Positions 34,988 to 46,497 of a stretch of DNA of 64,000 nt are shown here, in pieces. Position 1 is the stretch's first letter. Each line of letters begins with the position of its first letter. Under the pieces are notes generated by a model. That model had not been told where the DNA came from. It saw only the letters and a list, made by a program, of their open reading frames with translations, and did not search any database. Source of the DNA: Nitrospina sp. Lineage in GTDB: Bacteria > Nitrospinota > Nitrospinia > Nitrospinales > JACRGP01. Made by a program: the position numbers and the translations under genes. The stretch spans positions 310,001 through 374,000 of the forward strand of contig JACAVV010000005.1 in assembly GCA_024648695.1 (NCBI GenBank), read 5' to 3'.

Positions 34988-35977
34988 TTAATTCTGGTTC
35001 ACCGTGGCAGTGTGGGAGGAACCTTGTTGCAGGATCGTGCTTGTATTTGCAGAGGAGTCTTGCGTGACCTCGGCCTGATTCAAATCGCCGAATTGTGAAA
35101 TGGACCCCATATTGCCTTCAGCGTTTTGAGTGATTTCCGCGTTGTTTTCGAATCCTGAATCCCCTACCTGCCCCTGGTAAATCTCCGCAAAGTTGTCGTC
35201 GGCTACCTGGGTTATTGTGGATTCATTGAGATCACCGATTTGTTCGATGATGGCTTCGTTCGAATTCAATACCTGGAACACGGAACTGGTATTGTTATCC
35301 CCTTCTTGCAGGACGTCTGCAAAGTTGCCGTCACCAAATCCGATCTGATCGATATCGGCATCATTGGAGTTGCCAAATTGTGTGATGAAGGAAGTACTGG
35401 TGTTGGTGGACAAACCGATATCGGCATCGTTGTTATCACCATTCTGCTCGATGATGCTCAGATTATCATTGCCGCCAAAAATAATGCGGCTCTGGGCTTT
35501 GTTCTCATTCCCGTCCTGGACAATGATGGCTGAATTGGCTTCGCCGTCTTGCAGGATGTTTGCATCGTTCGAATCGCCGGTCTGTTCTACCAAAGCGGAA
35601 TTGCCGCCGCTGGTGAGGTTATTGAACTGTTCCACCCGGGCTTTATTCTGGTTTCCTTCCTGAACAACTTCAGAATCACTGTTGGTGGACGCATCGAACA
35701 GGTTTTCACCTTGTTTGATTATCGTTTCATTCAAATCCCCCGTTTGGCTCACACTGGAAACGTTATTTTCCCCTTCCTGAAGCAACTCCGCAAAATCGTT
35801 ATTCCCATTTTGAATAATGAGAGAGTCGTTCAACTCGCCGTTCTGTGAAACTTCCGCCTGGTTGCCCACGCCATCTTGTTGATTCTCCGCCGTATTGGTT
35901 CCAGCGAGGCCCGTACCAAAAAATAATAGCGAGAAAATTAAATTGCCAGACACAAAGCCTAAAATTCTTCGAACCAT
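34988..35977 (-). CDS. Curlin-repeat secreted protein
   Basis: Third curlin-like protein of the window, about 329 residues. A signal peptide (MVRRILGFVSGNLIFSLLFFGTGLAG) leads into about twenty repeats such as NQAEVSQNGELNDSLIIQNG and GDLNQAEVTQ. The repeats are spaced less regularly than in the 1.7 kb gene, with short spacers such as LFDASTNSDS and SRIIFGG. There is no charged linker and no cysteine pair. The ATG at 35977 has GGAG 8 nt upstream and is preferred over 35995. It is expected to be exported as amyloid-forming or nucleating material by analogy with CsgA/CsgB. It stands alone, 290 bp from the histidine kinase gene. Confidence 0.8.
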   Translation of the reverse strand: MVRRILGFVSGNLIFSLLFFGTGLAGTNTAENQQDGVGNQAEVSQNGELNDSLIIQNGNNDFAELLQEGENNVSSVSQTGDLNETIIKQGENLFDASTNSDSEVVQEGNQNKARVEQFNNLTSGGNSALVEQTGDSNDANILQDGEANSAIIVQDGNENKAQSRIIFGGNDNLSIIEQNGDNNDADIGLSTNTSTSFITQFGNSNDADIDQIGFGDGNFADVLQEGDNNTSSVFQVLNSNEAIIEQIGDLNESTITQVADDNFAEIYQGQVGDSGFENNAEITQNAEGNMGSISQFGDLNQAEVTQDSSANTSTILQQGSSHTATVNQN

Positions 35978-36267
35978 AACGGACTCTCCAATCATGAAAG
36001 ATCACAGATTTTTTATGCATTAAAATGAAAATCTGTCAAAAATGGCATAAGTTGTTACAAAACAAAATCAAGCCTGAAAATTATAGACGAATTAAAAACA
36101 GGTTTCAATACTCCTTTTGAGGTATTTTTTGATTTGTTCACCGAAAAAGCCCTAACGGGTTTTGGAACAAGAATAGTTATGGTTTTTGCCTAAACTATAT
36201 TACAGCAACCTTCGATTTTATATTTTAATCAAGCAGGAAGGGGAACAGCAGTCCGTGGGCAGAAAAT

Positions 36268-37284
36268 TCAGGTGGAAATTACGCCGCCGGGAAAATTGAG
36301 GGTGAAACAGGTGCCTTTGCGAACTTCGCTTTTCACTTCGATTCGACCACCCATCAATTCCGTTAAATGCTTGGTGATCGACAGACCCACACCTGTTCCC
36401 TCGGCACACTGATAACTGTTTTCACCTCTGAAAAATGGCTGAAACAATTGTTCCATGTCGGATTTAGAAATTCCCAATCCGGAGTCTTCAATATGAATGG
36501 AAACACTGTTGGGTGGAACCAGATGGGATTTCAAGATAACCGATCCACCGGAAACGTTGTACTTGGTTGCGTTGGATAATAAATTGAGGAGGATCTGTTT
36601 TAGGCGGATACGGTCGGCATAAACGAAAACGTTGTCTTCCAGTTCCTTTTGACCATTGGAGACAATAAGGTTTTTTTCCATTGCCATTGGCCGGATCATG
36701 GAAAGCACCTCTTTTAATAAAGGAGCTAACACGATGTTTTCGTTTTCCAGGTCAATGTTGCCGGAATCGATTTTGGACAACTCCAGAACCTCGTTAATGA
36801 GGTCCAAAAGATGGTCCCCTGCCTTGTGGATTTGATGCAGATTGGATATTTGCAGTTCGTCCAGATTTCCTTTTAAATTTTGTTCCAGTAATTGCGTGAA
36901 ACCCAGGATGGCATTCATCGGAGTCCGCAACTCATGGCTCATGCGGGACAAAAACTCGGTTTTTGCAAGATTGGCACGGTCGGCTTCTTCCATAGCCCGG
37001 GTCAAATCACGGGTTCTTTCGCGAACACGGTTTTCCAGATAGCGATGAGCTTCTTTCAGGGCTTCTTCCGCTTTTTTTCTATCCAGGATTTCCTGTTGCA
37101 GGGACTCGTTTTTGGCCATCAATTCGTCGGATGCCAGATCCATCGCCCGTTCCATAAGCTCATAATCCATGTCCATTTTTTCATAGGCTTCATCCACCTC
37201 TGAAAGAAACGCCTGCATTTCAGGACTCTGGATATCCTGGGCTTTGAGATGCCTTTTTAATTGTCGAGCCAATAAACGATGCAC
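36268..37284 (-). CDS. Soluble sensor histidine kinase
   Basis: Cytosolic histidine kinase of 338 residues. A coiled coil at about 20-110 (KKAEEALKEAHRYLENRVRERTRDL) precedes the HisKA box FLSRMSHELRTPMNAILGFTQLL with the phospho-accepting His, and then a HATPase_c domain with the N box (LKQILLNLLSNATKYN), G1 IEDSGLGIS and G2 GTGVGLSITK. No membrane segment or own sensor domain is seen. The FIST gene ends 3 bp upstream on the same strand, so the FIST protein is the likely sensor partner. No response regulator gene is adjacent. Confidence 0.9.
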   Translation of the reverse strand: MHRLLARQLKRHLKAQDIQSPEMQAFLSEVDEAYEKMDMDYELMERAMDLASDELMAKNESLQQEILDRKKAEEALKEAHRYLENRVRERTRDLTRAMEEADRANLAKTEFLSRMSHELRTPMNAILGFTQLLEQNLKGNLDELQISNLHQIHKAGDHLLDLINEVLELSKIDSGNIDLENENIVLAPLLKEVLSMIRPMAMEKNLIVSNGQKELEDNVFVYADRIRLKQILLNLLSNATKYNVSGGSVILKSHLVPPNSVSIHIEDSGLGISKSDMEQLFQPFFRGENSYQCAEGTGVGLSITKHLTELMGGRIEVKSEVRKGTCFTLNFPGGVIST

Positions 37285-37287
37285 AAT

Positions 37288-38430
37288 CTAATCTTCCCTG
37301 AAAGCTGTTATGGTCATGGTTTGATTGTGTAAATTGCAGGGTTCGAGAGGACTGAAATGGGCGATTTCTCCATAGGAATAAAATCCCGCCAAAACGGTTT
37401 TTTCTCCAAAAATATCGCGAATCACTTCAGTTTCTTCCTCAATACGCTGCTTCATAATAATTTTTCTGCCCATACAACTGATAAGGATTGCCAAGTCGGG
37501 CGTTTGTTCCGCCATGTTGTCAAAAGAGGTTTGCGCGGCTTGCAATGCACCGTCTACCAGTTTATTGATATTGGTCTTCATCAAACGGGCGTACCCTCCT
37601 TCAAACATATCACCCGCAAAGGTCATGGAATTTTCCTGTTCATTGATCGATAAAATCGTTCGCACAACAGGGGACTCCGATCCGTCGGTCCGGAAACTCA
37701 GAGGAAATAAAAACAGGTTGGTGGCAAGGTCCCGGGACAGTTCTTCGCCCAAATATTCTTTGTACAGATCCAATGCGGAACGACCATCGAGTTCGTAAAG
37801 GATATTGCCGTCGGCACGAGTGATTTTTCTTTCGGGACCAAATGGAGAGAATCCACCCATAGAACCAAAGCTGATTTTTAAATGAGAGCCATAAAACCCT
37901 ACTACGGAAATAAGCTCTTTTTTCGGAATGTCCCCAGAACAGATCAAGGTTTCTTCAAAACGATCCGCGTCTCCTGCAAGCCCCCCTGTAATTCCGACAT
38001 TTTTATCGAGATGACGCGACAACCCTTCAACCAATCTACTGCCATTGACTTTCAATCCGTCCGACAAAACAAAAACGTGTTGTAACTCATTCGGAATCAA
38101 AGCCTGCGCCAACTCTTTTCCTGCTGTAAAGCTGTCTTTACCTCCGGCTAAATCGACGGAAGCCATTTTAATAAAGGTTTTATCAAAGTAAACAGCGGTG
38201 GCAACGAGGGATTCGTCCAGGACATGGGTGTCGCAAATTTCTCCAGAGGTGGAGCACCCGATTTTATAGGCGGAAGGGTAACGCTTGGACAAAAAATCAA
38301 ACAGATCCTTGTAGCCCATAACAAACCGGTTGGCAAAGATAAAAATTAATTGCGCCTGTTCATTTGGAAAATCGTCAGATAAGGAGGACCAACCGTTTTC
38401 TTTGGACCATATGACTTGTTCTACTTTCAT
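37288..38430 (-). CDS. FIST domain sensory protein
   Basis: Protein of 380 residues with FIST_N (about 20-220: KIGCSTSGEICDTHVLD, VFVLSDGLKVNGSRLVEGL, VGITGGLAGDADRF) and FIST_C (about 225-370: LYKEYLGEEL, AILISCMGRKIIM, LAGFYSYGEIAHF). FIST proteins are predicted intracellular small-ligand sensors, possibly for amino acids, that work with signalling enzymes. Here a histidine kinase starts 3 bp after its stop, so the two are almost certainly co-translated as a sensor-kinase pair. Length is normal for the family. Confidence 0.9.
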   Translation of the reverse strand: MKVEQVIWSKENGWSSLSDDFPNEQAQLIFIFANRFVMGYKDLFDFLSKRYPSAYKIGCSTSGEICDTHVLDESLVATAVYFDKTFIKMASVDLAGGKDSFTAGKELAQALIPNELQHVFVLSDGLKVNGSRLVEGLSRHLDKNVGITGGLAGDADRFEETLICSGDIPKKELISVVGFYGSHLKISFGSMGGFSPFGPERKITRADGNILYELDGRSALDLYKEYLGEELSRDLATNLFLFPLSFRTDGSESPVVRTILSINEQENSMTFAGDMFEGGYARLMKTNINKLVDGALQAAQTSFDNMAEQTPDLAILISCMGRKIIMKQRIEEETEVIRDIFGEKTVLAGFYSYGEIAHFSPLEPCNLHNQTMTITAFRED

Positions 38431-38483
38431 AACTTAAAATCCAACCTTGAATTTAGCCTTTTATTAACCCCGACATGGAAAAG

Positions 38484-38640
38484 ATTCACTCTACTCTCCG
38501 GAGGGAGAGGGTTAAGGTGAGGGCGCCTTTAAAAGGACTTCTAAAACCCCCTTTTCTCCACCGCGAAAGAAGGTTTAGATGAGAGGGAGGATCCTTTTCC
38601 TTATTCAATGCCAAAGGCCTGCCTTTAAGAGTCTAATAGG
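38484..38640 (-). repeat. Dispersed intergenic repeat, copy B
   Basis: On the minus strand it reads GGCGCCCTCACCTTAACCCT and CTCCCTCCGGAGAG after a second CCTCTCATC block, the same order of CCCTCACC and CTCTCCC elements as copies A and C. It is the longest of the three. Confidence 0.5.
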
Positions 38641-39001
38641 TTATCTTTTTTGAAGTTAAAATCTTTCCTGCGTAAACACTCTTATCCATAACTCCATGCT
38701 GTTTATTTATGGAATCAGAAAACCTTAACTTTGGTAAAGTAAAATCATTAATCAGCCGACCATGAAACCTGAAAAAGGTAAAATGCAAAACAAAAGGCAA
38801 TCTCATTTGATCCCGGTATATGGGGAATTTTCCTTTTACATTCCAGAAGGACAAACGGAATCAGAGGTATTATTGCCCTATAGGTCTTTCTCTTAATTTT
38901 GAGTTTTTCAGGTTTTGGACGGATGGATCAATAAGAAATAACATCCTCCATTAAACGAGCCACTCACAAACTCTGAAAAAAGGTGGACCTATACTTTTTC
39001 A

Positions 39002-39060
39002 AGGCGGGTTCACTAGTTGAAAAGTTGTGGTTTCAAACATTTCAACCTAAGAACCCGCCT
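39002..39060. repeat. 59-nt long inverted repeat / stem-loop
   Basis: AGGCGGGTTC and GAACCCGCCT are perfect 10-bp outer arms; GTTGAAA and TTTCAAC form inner arms. No T-run follows on either strand, so it may be a small mobile palindrome, a REP-like unit or an RNA element. Confidence 0.5.
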
Positions 39061-39121
39061 GAAATCTTAAAAATGTGTTTTTCTTATTATAAATCCAAAT
39101 AAAAAAAAGGCAATCGGCTAA

Positions 39122-39141
39122 ATAAATACCCCTTCGGGTTT
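39122..39141 (-). terminator. Intrinsic terminator after thiC
   Basis: On the minus strand ACCCGAAGGGGT is followed by ATTTATTT, about 10 bp after the thiC stop codon. The stem is short (4-5 bp). Confidence 0.5.
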
Positions 39142-39149
39142 TGCCAAAA

Positions 39150-41737
<2,588 letters not shown>

Positions 41738-41802
41738 TTATTATCCAATACCCGTGGGTTTTCAACTTTTGAAAACAAGGTGGATTCAGATTCCTGTTGG
41801 AA

Positions 41803-42579
41803 TCACAAATCAATCAAGCCCTCCAAAGGACTGCTGGCGGTTGCGTATAATTTTTTAGGGATGCGACCCGCTTCGTATCCGAGCCGACCCGATTCCACGG
41901 CCATCTTCATAGCTTGTGCCATTTTAATGGGATCTTTAGCGCAGGCGATAGCGGTGTTCATTAAAATTCCGTCGACACCCATTTCCATTGCACGGCTGGC
42001 GTCGGAAGGCGTTCCTACACCTGCATCGATGATCACAGGCACCGTCACCGCCTCCTGGATGAGCCGAATGTTGTAAGGATTGCGAATGCCCAGTCCGGAC
42101 CCAATAGGCGCGGCCAAAGGCATCACCGCGGCACACCCGACTTGTTCGAGTTTTTTGCAAAGCACCACGTCGTCTGTGCAGTAGGGTAAAACCGTGAATC
42201 CATCCTTCACCAAAATGTCCGAAGCTTCCAGGGTGGCTTCGTTGTCGGGAAACAAAGTTTTCTCGTCGCCGATCACTTCCACCTTGACCAAATCGCCCAG
42301 ACCCGCTTCCCGTGCCAGTTGACAGGTCATCACAGCTTCCTTAACGCTGTAGCATCCTGCTGTATTGGGCAAGAAGGTGTATTTATCCGGATCGATAAAG
42401 TTGAGAATCGATTCCTTGGTTTTATCCAGTTCGATTCTGCGGACCGCCACCGTCACCACTTCGGCTCCGGATACAGCAATGGCTTCTCTGGTTTCTTCAA
42501 ATGATTTGTATTTTCCCGTACCTACGATGAGACGGGACTTAAAAGACCGGTTTCCAACTTTTAAATAACTGCCTTCCAT
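41803..42579 (-). CDS. thiG: Thiazole synthase ThiG
   Basis: TIM-barrel enzyme of 258 residues that builds the thiazole phosphate ring from deoxyxylulose phosphate, dehydroglycine and the ThiS thiocarboxylate. The Schiff-base Lys is in [12 protein letters not shown]; other landmarks are [39 protein letters not shown] and [17 protein letters not shown]. It is 77 bp downstream of thiS, its sulfur carrier partner. No thiH or thiO (dehydroglycine source) and no thiF are in the window. Confidence 0.96.
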   Translation of the reverse strand: MEGSYLKVGNRSFKSRLIVGTGKYKSFEETREAIAVSGAEVVTVAVRRIELDKTKESILNFIDPDKYTFLPNTAGCYSVKEAVMTCQLAREAGLGDLVKVEVIGDEKTLFPDNEATLEASDILVKDGFTVLPYCTDDVVLCKKLEQVGCAAVMPLAAPIGSGLGIRNPYNIRLIQEAVTVPVIIDAGVGTPSDASRAMEMGVDGILMNTAIACAKDPIKMAQAMKMAVESGRLGYEAGRIPKKLYATASSPLEGLIDL

Positions 42580-42655
42580 GCTAATATGACACCCTGTAAG
42601 AGGTTGAACGAAATTGATTTTCTATAGTGAACCTGAAAGATTTACCTGAAACGGC

Positions 42656-42862
42656 TTACCCGGAGCCCCCTCCTACGGCGTGAACGATTTCTATCGTATC
42701 GCCATCCTTTATGGATGTGGTTGCGAACTGGGTTCTGGGAACGATCTCAGAGTTCAGGGCAATTGCAATATGCGATTCCGAAATATCCAACTCCTTGAGT
42801 AATTCGATCAGGTTCTGGCTTGTGGCGATTTCTTTTTCTTTGCCATTTATTGTTAATTTCAA
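42656..42862 (-). CDS. thiS: Sulfur carrier protein ThiS with an extended C-terminus
   Basis: Ubiquitin-like sulfur carrier of 68 residues (LKLTINGKEKEIA ... GDTIEIVHAVGGGSG). The track ORF starts at 42982 inside the riboswitch terminator, but a TTG at 42862 follows AGGAGG by 5 nt and gives the normal ThiS length. ThiS is adenylated and thiocarboxylated on a C-terminal Gly-Gly. Here Ser-Gly follows the glycines, so the protein would need trimming or would be activated on the last Gly; this is inferred. It is first gene of the thiamine operon. Confidence 0.88.
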   Translation of the reverse strand: MKLTINGKEKEIATSQNLIELLKELDISESHIAIALNSEIVPRTQFATTSIKDGDTIEIVHAVGGGSG

Positions 42863-42963
42863 AAAACCTCCTGCTCCTGGTTGCTGAATATTGGGTCCCG
42901 TAAAAAAGTTACGGGGGCACCAAAAACAAACACGATTAACGGCGGCAAGCTCGCCTGTTAAAA

Positions 42964-43001
42964 AAAGCAAAAAAAAAGCCACATTCCATTAGGAGATGCG
43001 G
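42964..43001 (-). terminator. Riboswitch-controlled terminator before thiS
   Basis: On the minus strand CCGCAT and ATGTGG pair around an 11-nt loop and are followed by CTTTTTTTTTGCTTTTTTT. It lies between the TPP aptamer and thiS, the place of a transcription-attenuation expression platform. Confidence 0.7.
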
Positions 43002-43014
43002 CAATAGAGTCATC

Positions 43015-43097
43015 GCTCGCTTCCCTGCGCTGGTATTAGCCAGATCAGGTTCAAAGGGTTGTCCAATGGACTCTCAGTTTGGTAACACCCCCAGCGG
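43015..43097 (-). ncRNA. TPP riboswitch (THI element)
   Basis: Minus-strand sequence has the conserved blocks GGGGGTG, CTGAGA, ACCCTTTGAACCTGATCTGG, TAATACCAGCGCAGGGAAGC in the correct order. It controls the thiS-thiG-thiE-thiC operon, repressing it when thiamine pyrophosphate is abundant, through the terminator that follows. Confidence 0.95.
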
Positions 43098-43169
43098 AAT
43101 AAGTTTTAGGTTACATCAAATTTAAAACCAGTCAAGTAGAAGTTCAACTTTAATAAAAGGAACCATCGA

Positions 43170-44360
43170 ATGAAGCAATCGATTCCTTGGAAAAGCCGAT
43201 TAGGCCTTGTATTAATGGTGGTATTGGCCGCATGCGCCACCACCGAAAGCCCCTATTTTGAAACACCCCCCGGTCAGATTTTACAGGCCGAAAGTAAATT
43301 ATTTAAGGATGCTGTGGAACAGCAAAACAGTGGCCAGACCCAATCGGCGATTGGGTTGTGGAAGCAGTTTCTGGCAAAACATCCGAATTCATTTGAGGCG
43401 CATAACAACCTCGGCATGTCCTACTACCATGACGACCAGCTGAATGCGTCCATTGAAGAGTTTGAAAAGGCTCTGGAACTGGAACCCAGCGATTTAAAGG
43501 TTAGAGGAAACCTGACCCGTGCCTTAAAATTCCAGACTACTCTGTTGAAAGAAAACAAGGAGTATGAAAGGGCCATTGCCAATCTCCAGATGATTGCAGA
43601 ATTATCCGCCACCCCGCAAGAGGAGTTTCGTGTTAAAAACGAAATTGATGAATTGCAGGGCAAGATTTTTAAACAAACCGAGCGGATCAATACAATCAAC
43701 GCTTATAAATCTTTCATTAAAGAGTATCCCAATAGCAAGTATCGGGACAGGGCCATGAAGAAAATCGAGGAATTGAGCCGGTCACCCATCATTCATTCGC
43801 CACGACCGCAGAAAATGTTTCCTTATAAAGGCACCACCATCCGTCCTTCACCTTCCACAATGCGGCCTTCTCCCTCATCCAGCACCATGATGGAAGAGGA
43901 AAACATAGCCACATTAAAGATTCCCCGGATTGACGAAGAAGATATGGTTTCAGCCAACCAGAGCCTGAAAAATAAAGAGGAAGTGAAACCAGCGGATAGA
44001 GAACCTGCTATGGAAAAAAAAGGCATGAGCCAACCTCCCCCCTCGGATTCAATGGGGGAGTTGATGTCTTCAGGCGACATGGAGGAATCCAGTCCGCCCG
44101 CGGCCTCGCCATCGACTCCCCAAAAAGTGACTGCCACCAAAAAAAAGCCCGCAGTGAAAAAGTGGGTTGTGGTATCCACCCGCAAATCCCGTCTCAGAGT
44201 CCGCCAAAATCCTTCCCTCAATGCAAAAGTTTTGTTCCATCTTAACAAAGGCGCTGTCCTTCCCCTCCTGGAAAGCAAACCCCATTGGTTTAAAGTCTCC
44301 TACGCCAAAGGAAAATCCGGATGGATCAGCCGAAAATGGTCCAAACTGAGCAGTAAATAA
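43170..44360 (+). CDS. Lipoprotein with TPR and SH3-like domains
   Basis: Protein of 396 residues with a lipobox LAAC at 20-23 (VLAACATTE). Two or three TPR units follow (AIGLWKQFLAKHPNSFEAHNNLG, ASIEEFEKALELEPSDLKVRGNL), then a low-complexity Pro/Ser-rich stretch (about 205-315, with RPSPSTMRPSPSSS) and a C-terminal bacterial SH3 domain (SRLRVRQNPSLNAKVLFHL ... KGKSGWISRKW). It is anchored in an envelope membrane; the SH3 part probably binds peptidoglycan and the TPR part a protein partner. It is transcribed divergently from the thiamine operon. Specific function unknown. Confidence 0.82.
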   Translation: MKQSIPWKSRLGLVLMVVLAACATTESPYFETPPGQILQAESKLFKDAVEQQNSGQTQSAIGLWKQFLAKHPNSFEAHNNLGMSYYHDDQLNASIEEFEKALELEPSDLKVRGNLTRALKFQTTLLKENKEYERAIANLQMIAELSATPQEEFRVKNEIDELQGKIFKQTERINTINAYKSFIKEYPNSKYRDRAMKKIEELSRSPIIHSPRPQKMFPYKGTTIRPSPSTMRPSPSSSTMMEEENIATLKIPRIDEEDMVSANQSLKNKEEVKPADREPAMEKKGMSQPPPSDSMGELMSSGDMEESSPPAASPSTPQKVTATKKKPAVKKWVVVSTRKSRLRVRQNPSLNAKVLFHLNKGAVLPLLESKPHWFKVSYAKGKSGWISRKWSKLSSK

Positions 44361-44643
44361 GTATCCCGGCACACTCACCCCAAATTTTGAGATTGACCTG
44401 AATTTGCCAATCATTTTATAATTCATTGCCTGAATCTCTTATCTGCAATTTCCTGATTGATTTGTCGTAGGCCAGCAGAAATAGAACATGCGGACCCTCG
44501 GCCGGCAGAAACATGTGGCGAGAATGGTTTGGGAACGAACGCAAATTAAGTGATGCTCAATGAGTTCATACGCGTGGCCAATTTTATCTGCCGCAGACCC
44601 CTCAATATCCCCATTAACTTTTTATTTTCCTAAGGAAACCCGA

Positions 44644-45612
44644 ATGATGATTACCGCCATCGAAAACCTGGATCACGTGATAGAACACGAATGGAACTAT
44701 CTTGATTCGCAAAAGAATGAATGGAGCCTGTTGACGGGCGATCAGGATATGGAAGTTTTGGAGCATGTACTCCGTTGCATTCTTCACATGGGGATTACCG
44801 ACAAAATGCCGCAGGAATTCCAGGAATGCCTGAAGGTTCAAAATCCTGATGGCGGATGGTCAAAAATATCGAACACCAATCAGACATCAATCTGGATCAC
44901 CACCTTCGTGGGTCTGAAATTGAGCCGTGGAAACCTTATTATTAAAGACCCTGCTATTTCAGCCGCTGTGGACAAAACGCTGGAGTATATTCTCAATTCG
45001 CAGGAGGAAGACGGGCATTGGACCGATCCGGAATGGTCGCATCTCGACACCACCTGTTCGGTGACATGTTTTCTCACGATCTACCAGGTAACACGAGACA
45101 AACAGGATGATGAGCGCATCAATAAAGCCCGTCGACGTGGCTTCGATTATATTATGTCCTGGCACCGCGAGTCCGGCTTGTGGAAAGACAACGGGTTCCA
45201 TCCCTCGGGTATCGAAACCACTGCGCACTTGATGCAATACACTCTGGTACCGGCCTACTTTATGGATAAAATCGAATTTGCCGAAAAAGCCTGTTTGGAT
45301 GCGGCCGAAAGTCTGGTCGACGAGCAAGCGGAAAACGGGTCCTGGGATAATGAAAACATGGACCACACAATGGACGCGTGCAGAAACCTGATGCTGGTCT
45401 CGGATATTTTCAATCAGAAAGAAAAATACATGCCGGTGATAGAGAAGGGCGTGCAATGGCTCACCAAAAACAAAAATGAGAGCGGGTGGGGAGATTTTAT
45501 CGACGAGCCCAGCAATGTCGAACGCACCGCCGACGGACTGGACACATTGTTGAAATTCCGCCGGTATTGTTCCAACCAACCGATGTCCGATTTCTGGGCT
45601 TATACGAAATGA
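44644..45612 (+). CDS. Terpene-cyclase-like alpha/alpha-toroid repeat protein
   Basis: Protein of about 322 residues. It has squalene-hopene-cyclase/prenyltransferase-type repeats: QNPDGGWS, QEEDGHWTDPEW, AENGSWD, ESGWGDF. Length is about half of a real squalene-hopene cyclase and no DXDD cyclisation motif is seen, so it is probably not a cyclase; it may be a binding toroid like other short members. The ORF can start at 44560, but the ATG at 44644 has AAGGA 7-8 nt upstream and avoids an unsupported extension. It lies 61 bp before a nucleotidyltransferase gene on the same strand; the two may act together. Confidence 0.6.
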   Translation: MMITAIENLDHVIEHEWNYLDSQKNEWSLLTGDQDMEVLEHVLRCILHMGITDKMPQEFQECLKVQNPDGGWSKISNTNQTSIWITTFVGLKLSRGNLIIKDPAISAAVDKTLEYILNSQEEDGHWTDPEWSHLDTTCSVTCFLTIYQVTRDKQDDERINKARRRGFDYIMSWHRESGLWKDNGFHPSGIETTAHLMQYTLVPAYFMDKIEFAEKACLDAAESLVDEQAENGSWDNENMDHTMDACRNLMLVSDIFNQKEKYMPVIEKGVQWLTKNKNESGWGDFIDEPSNVERTADGLDTLLKFRRYCSNQPMSDFWAYTK

Positions 45613-45673
45613 CCCAATACACTATGAACAGCTGTTCGCCCCTTTTTAATGAGGTTTTTACCATTCAGGATTT

Positions 45674-46420
45674 ATGCAGGCAATAATACTGCTCGCCGGC
45701 TATGGTTCCCGGCTCGACCGCGACGACTTGCCGCATAAAGCCCTGCTCCCTTTCGGCGAAGAAACATTGCTTTCGCGTCACCTCACCTGCATGCAGGAAA
45801 TGGGGATCAAAAAGACCCACCTTGTGGTCGGCCACAATAAAGAACATGTCAAAAATTATGTGGAAGGCTTGAACCCGGATCAACCTGTCGCGTTCATCGA
45901 CAACGATCTTTATCTCACCACCGGCAATACCCTGTCGCTGGTCATGGGACTGGAAAAAATTCAGGACGACGTGTTGATCATGGATGGCGATGTATTGTAT
46001 CCCAAATCCGTTCTGGCCGAATTCGTCCGAAAAGGAAAGCCGTCTTCGTTTGCGGTGGTGGGTGCGGATATCAATGATGAAGAATGCTCGAAAATGCTGT
46101 TGAATCCAGACGGCACCATTGGAAGTTTTGTCACCAAGCGCCTGATGACGGAAGAGGAACTGGAGCGATACCAGTTTGCAGGCGAGGCGATTGGTTTCAT
46201 CAAGCTCACACAGGATCACGTGCGGAAGTTTGAGGAGTTGTACTACCGCAACGAGCCGGAATACAGCAAGACCCTCTGGGAAATCCCCTTCACCGAGTTC
46301 GTGCAATCCTTCGCACTCCACCCCTGGACCATAAGCACGCCCCATTGCTTCGAAATCGACACCCCGGAAGATTACCAGGATGCTCTGTCACATTTTGAGA
46401 GGAATAAAGCTCTGTATTGA
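45674..46420 (+). CDS. NTP-transferase family nucleotidyltransferase (LicC-like)
   Basis: Protein of 248 residues of the nucleotidyl-transferase fold that links NTPs to phosphosugars or phosphocholine. Donor-binding IILLAGYGSRLDRDDLPHKAL is at the N-terminus and the metal Asp in VLIMDGDVLYP. Overall it is closest to the phosphocholine cytidylyltransferase/LicC-like group, but substrate cannot be fixed from sequence. It directly follows the toroid repeat protein on the same strand, which suggests a shared pathway for a lipid- or surface-linked modification. Confidence 0.75.
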   Translation: MQAIILLAGYGSRLDRDDLPHKALLPFGEETLLSRHLTCMQEMGIKKTHLVVGHNKEHVKNYVEGLNPDQPVAFIDNDLYLTTGNTLSLVMGLEKIQDDVLIMDGDVLYPKSVLAEFVRKGKPSSFAVVGADINDEECSKMLLNPDGTIGSFVTKRLMTEEELERYQFAGEAIGFIKLTQDHVRKFEELYYRNEPEYSKTLWEIPFTEFVQSFALHPWTISTPHCFEIDTPEDYQDALSHFERNKALY

Positions 46421-46497
46421 AAAACCAGCGGAAAAATCCCTTGCCCGTCGGTAGAAAGGCCGTAGGTAAAAATAACCTTGAACAATCGCTCCTGGAG

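Larger units (their letters stand above)
38431..39149. other. Intergenic region with repeat copy B and a long hairpin
   Basis: About 720 bases without a supported gene. It contains the inverted copy of the dispersed intergenic repeat (38490-38630), a 73-residue ORF judged spurious, and a long stem-loop at 39002-39060 before the thiC terminator. Confidence 0.5.

Noticed and set aside
34745-35098. Plus-strand ORF of 117 residues
   Set aside because: Its second half is antisense to the curlin gene ending at 34988 and it has no domain or ribosome site.
38633-38854. Minus-strand ORF of 73 residues in the 38.4-39.1 kb gap
   Set aside because: No ribosome site, no recognisable domain, and it abuts the dispersed repeat.
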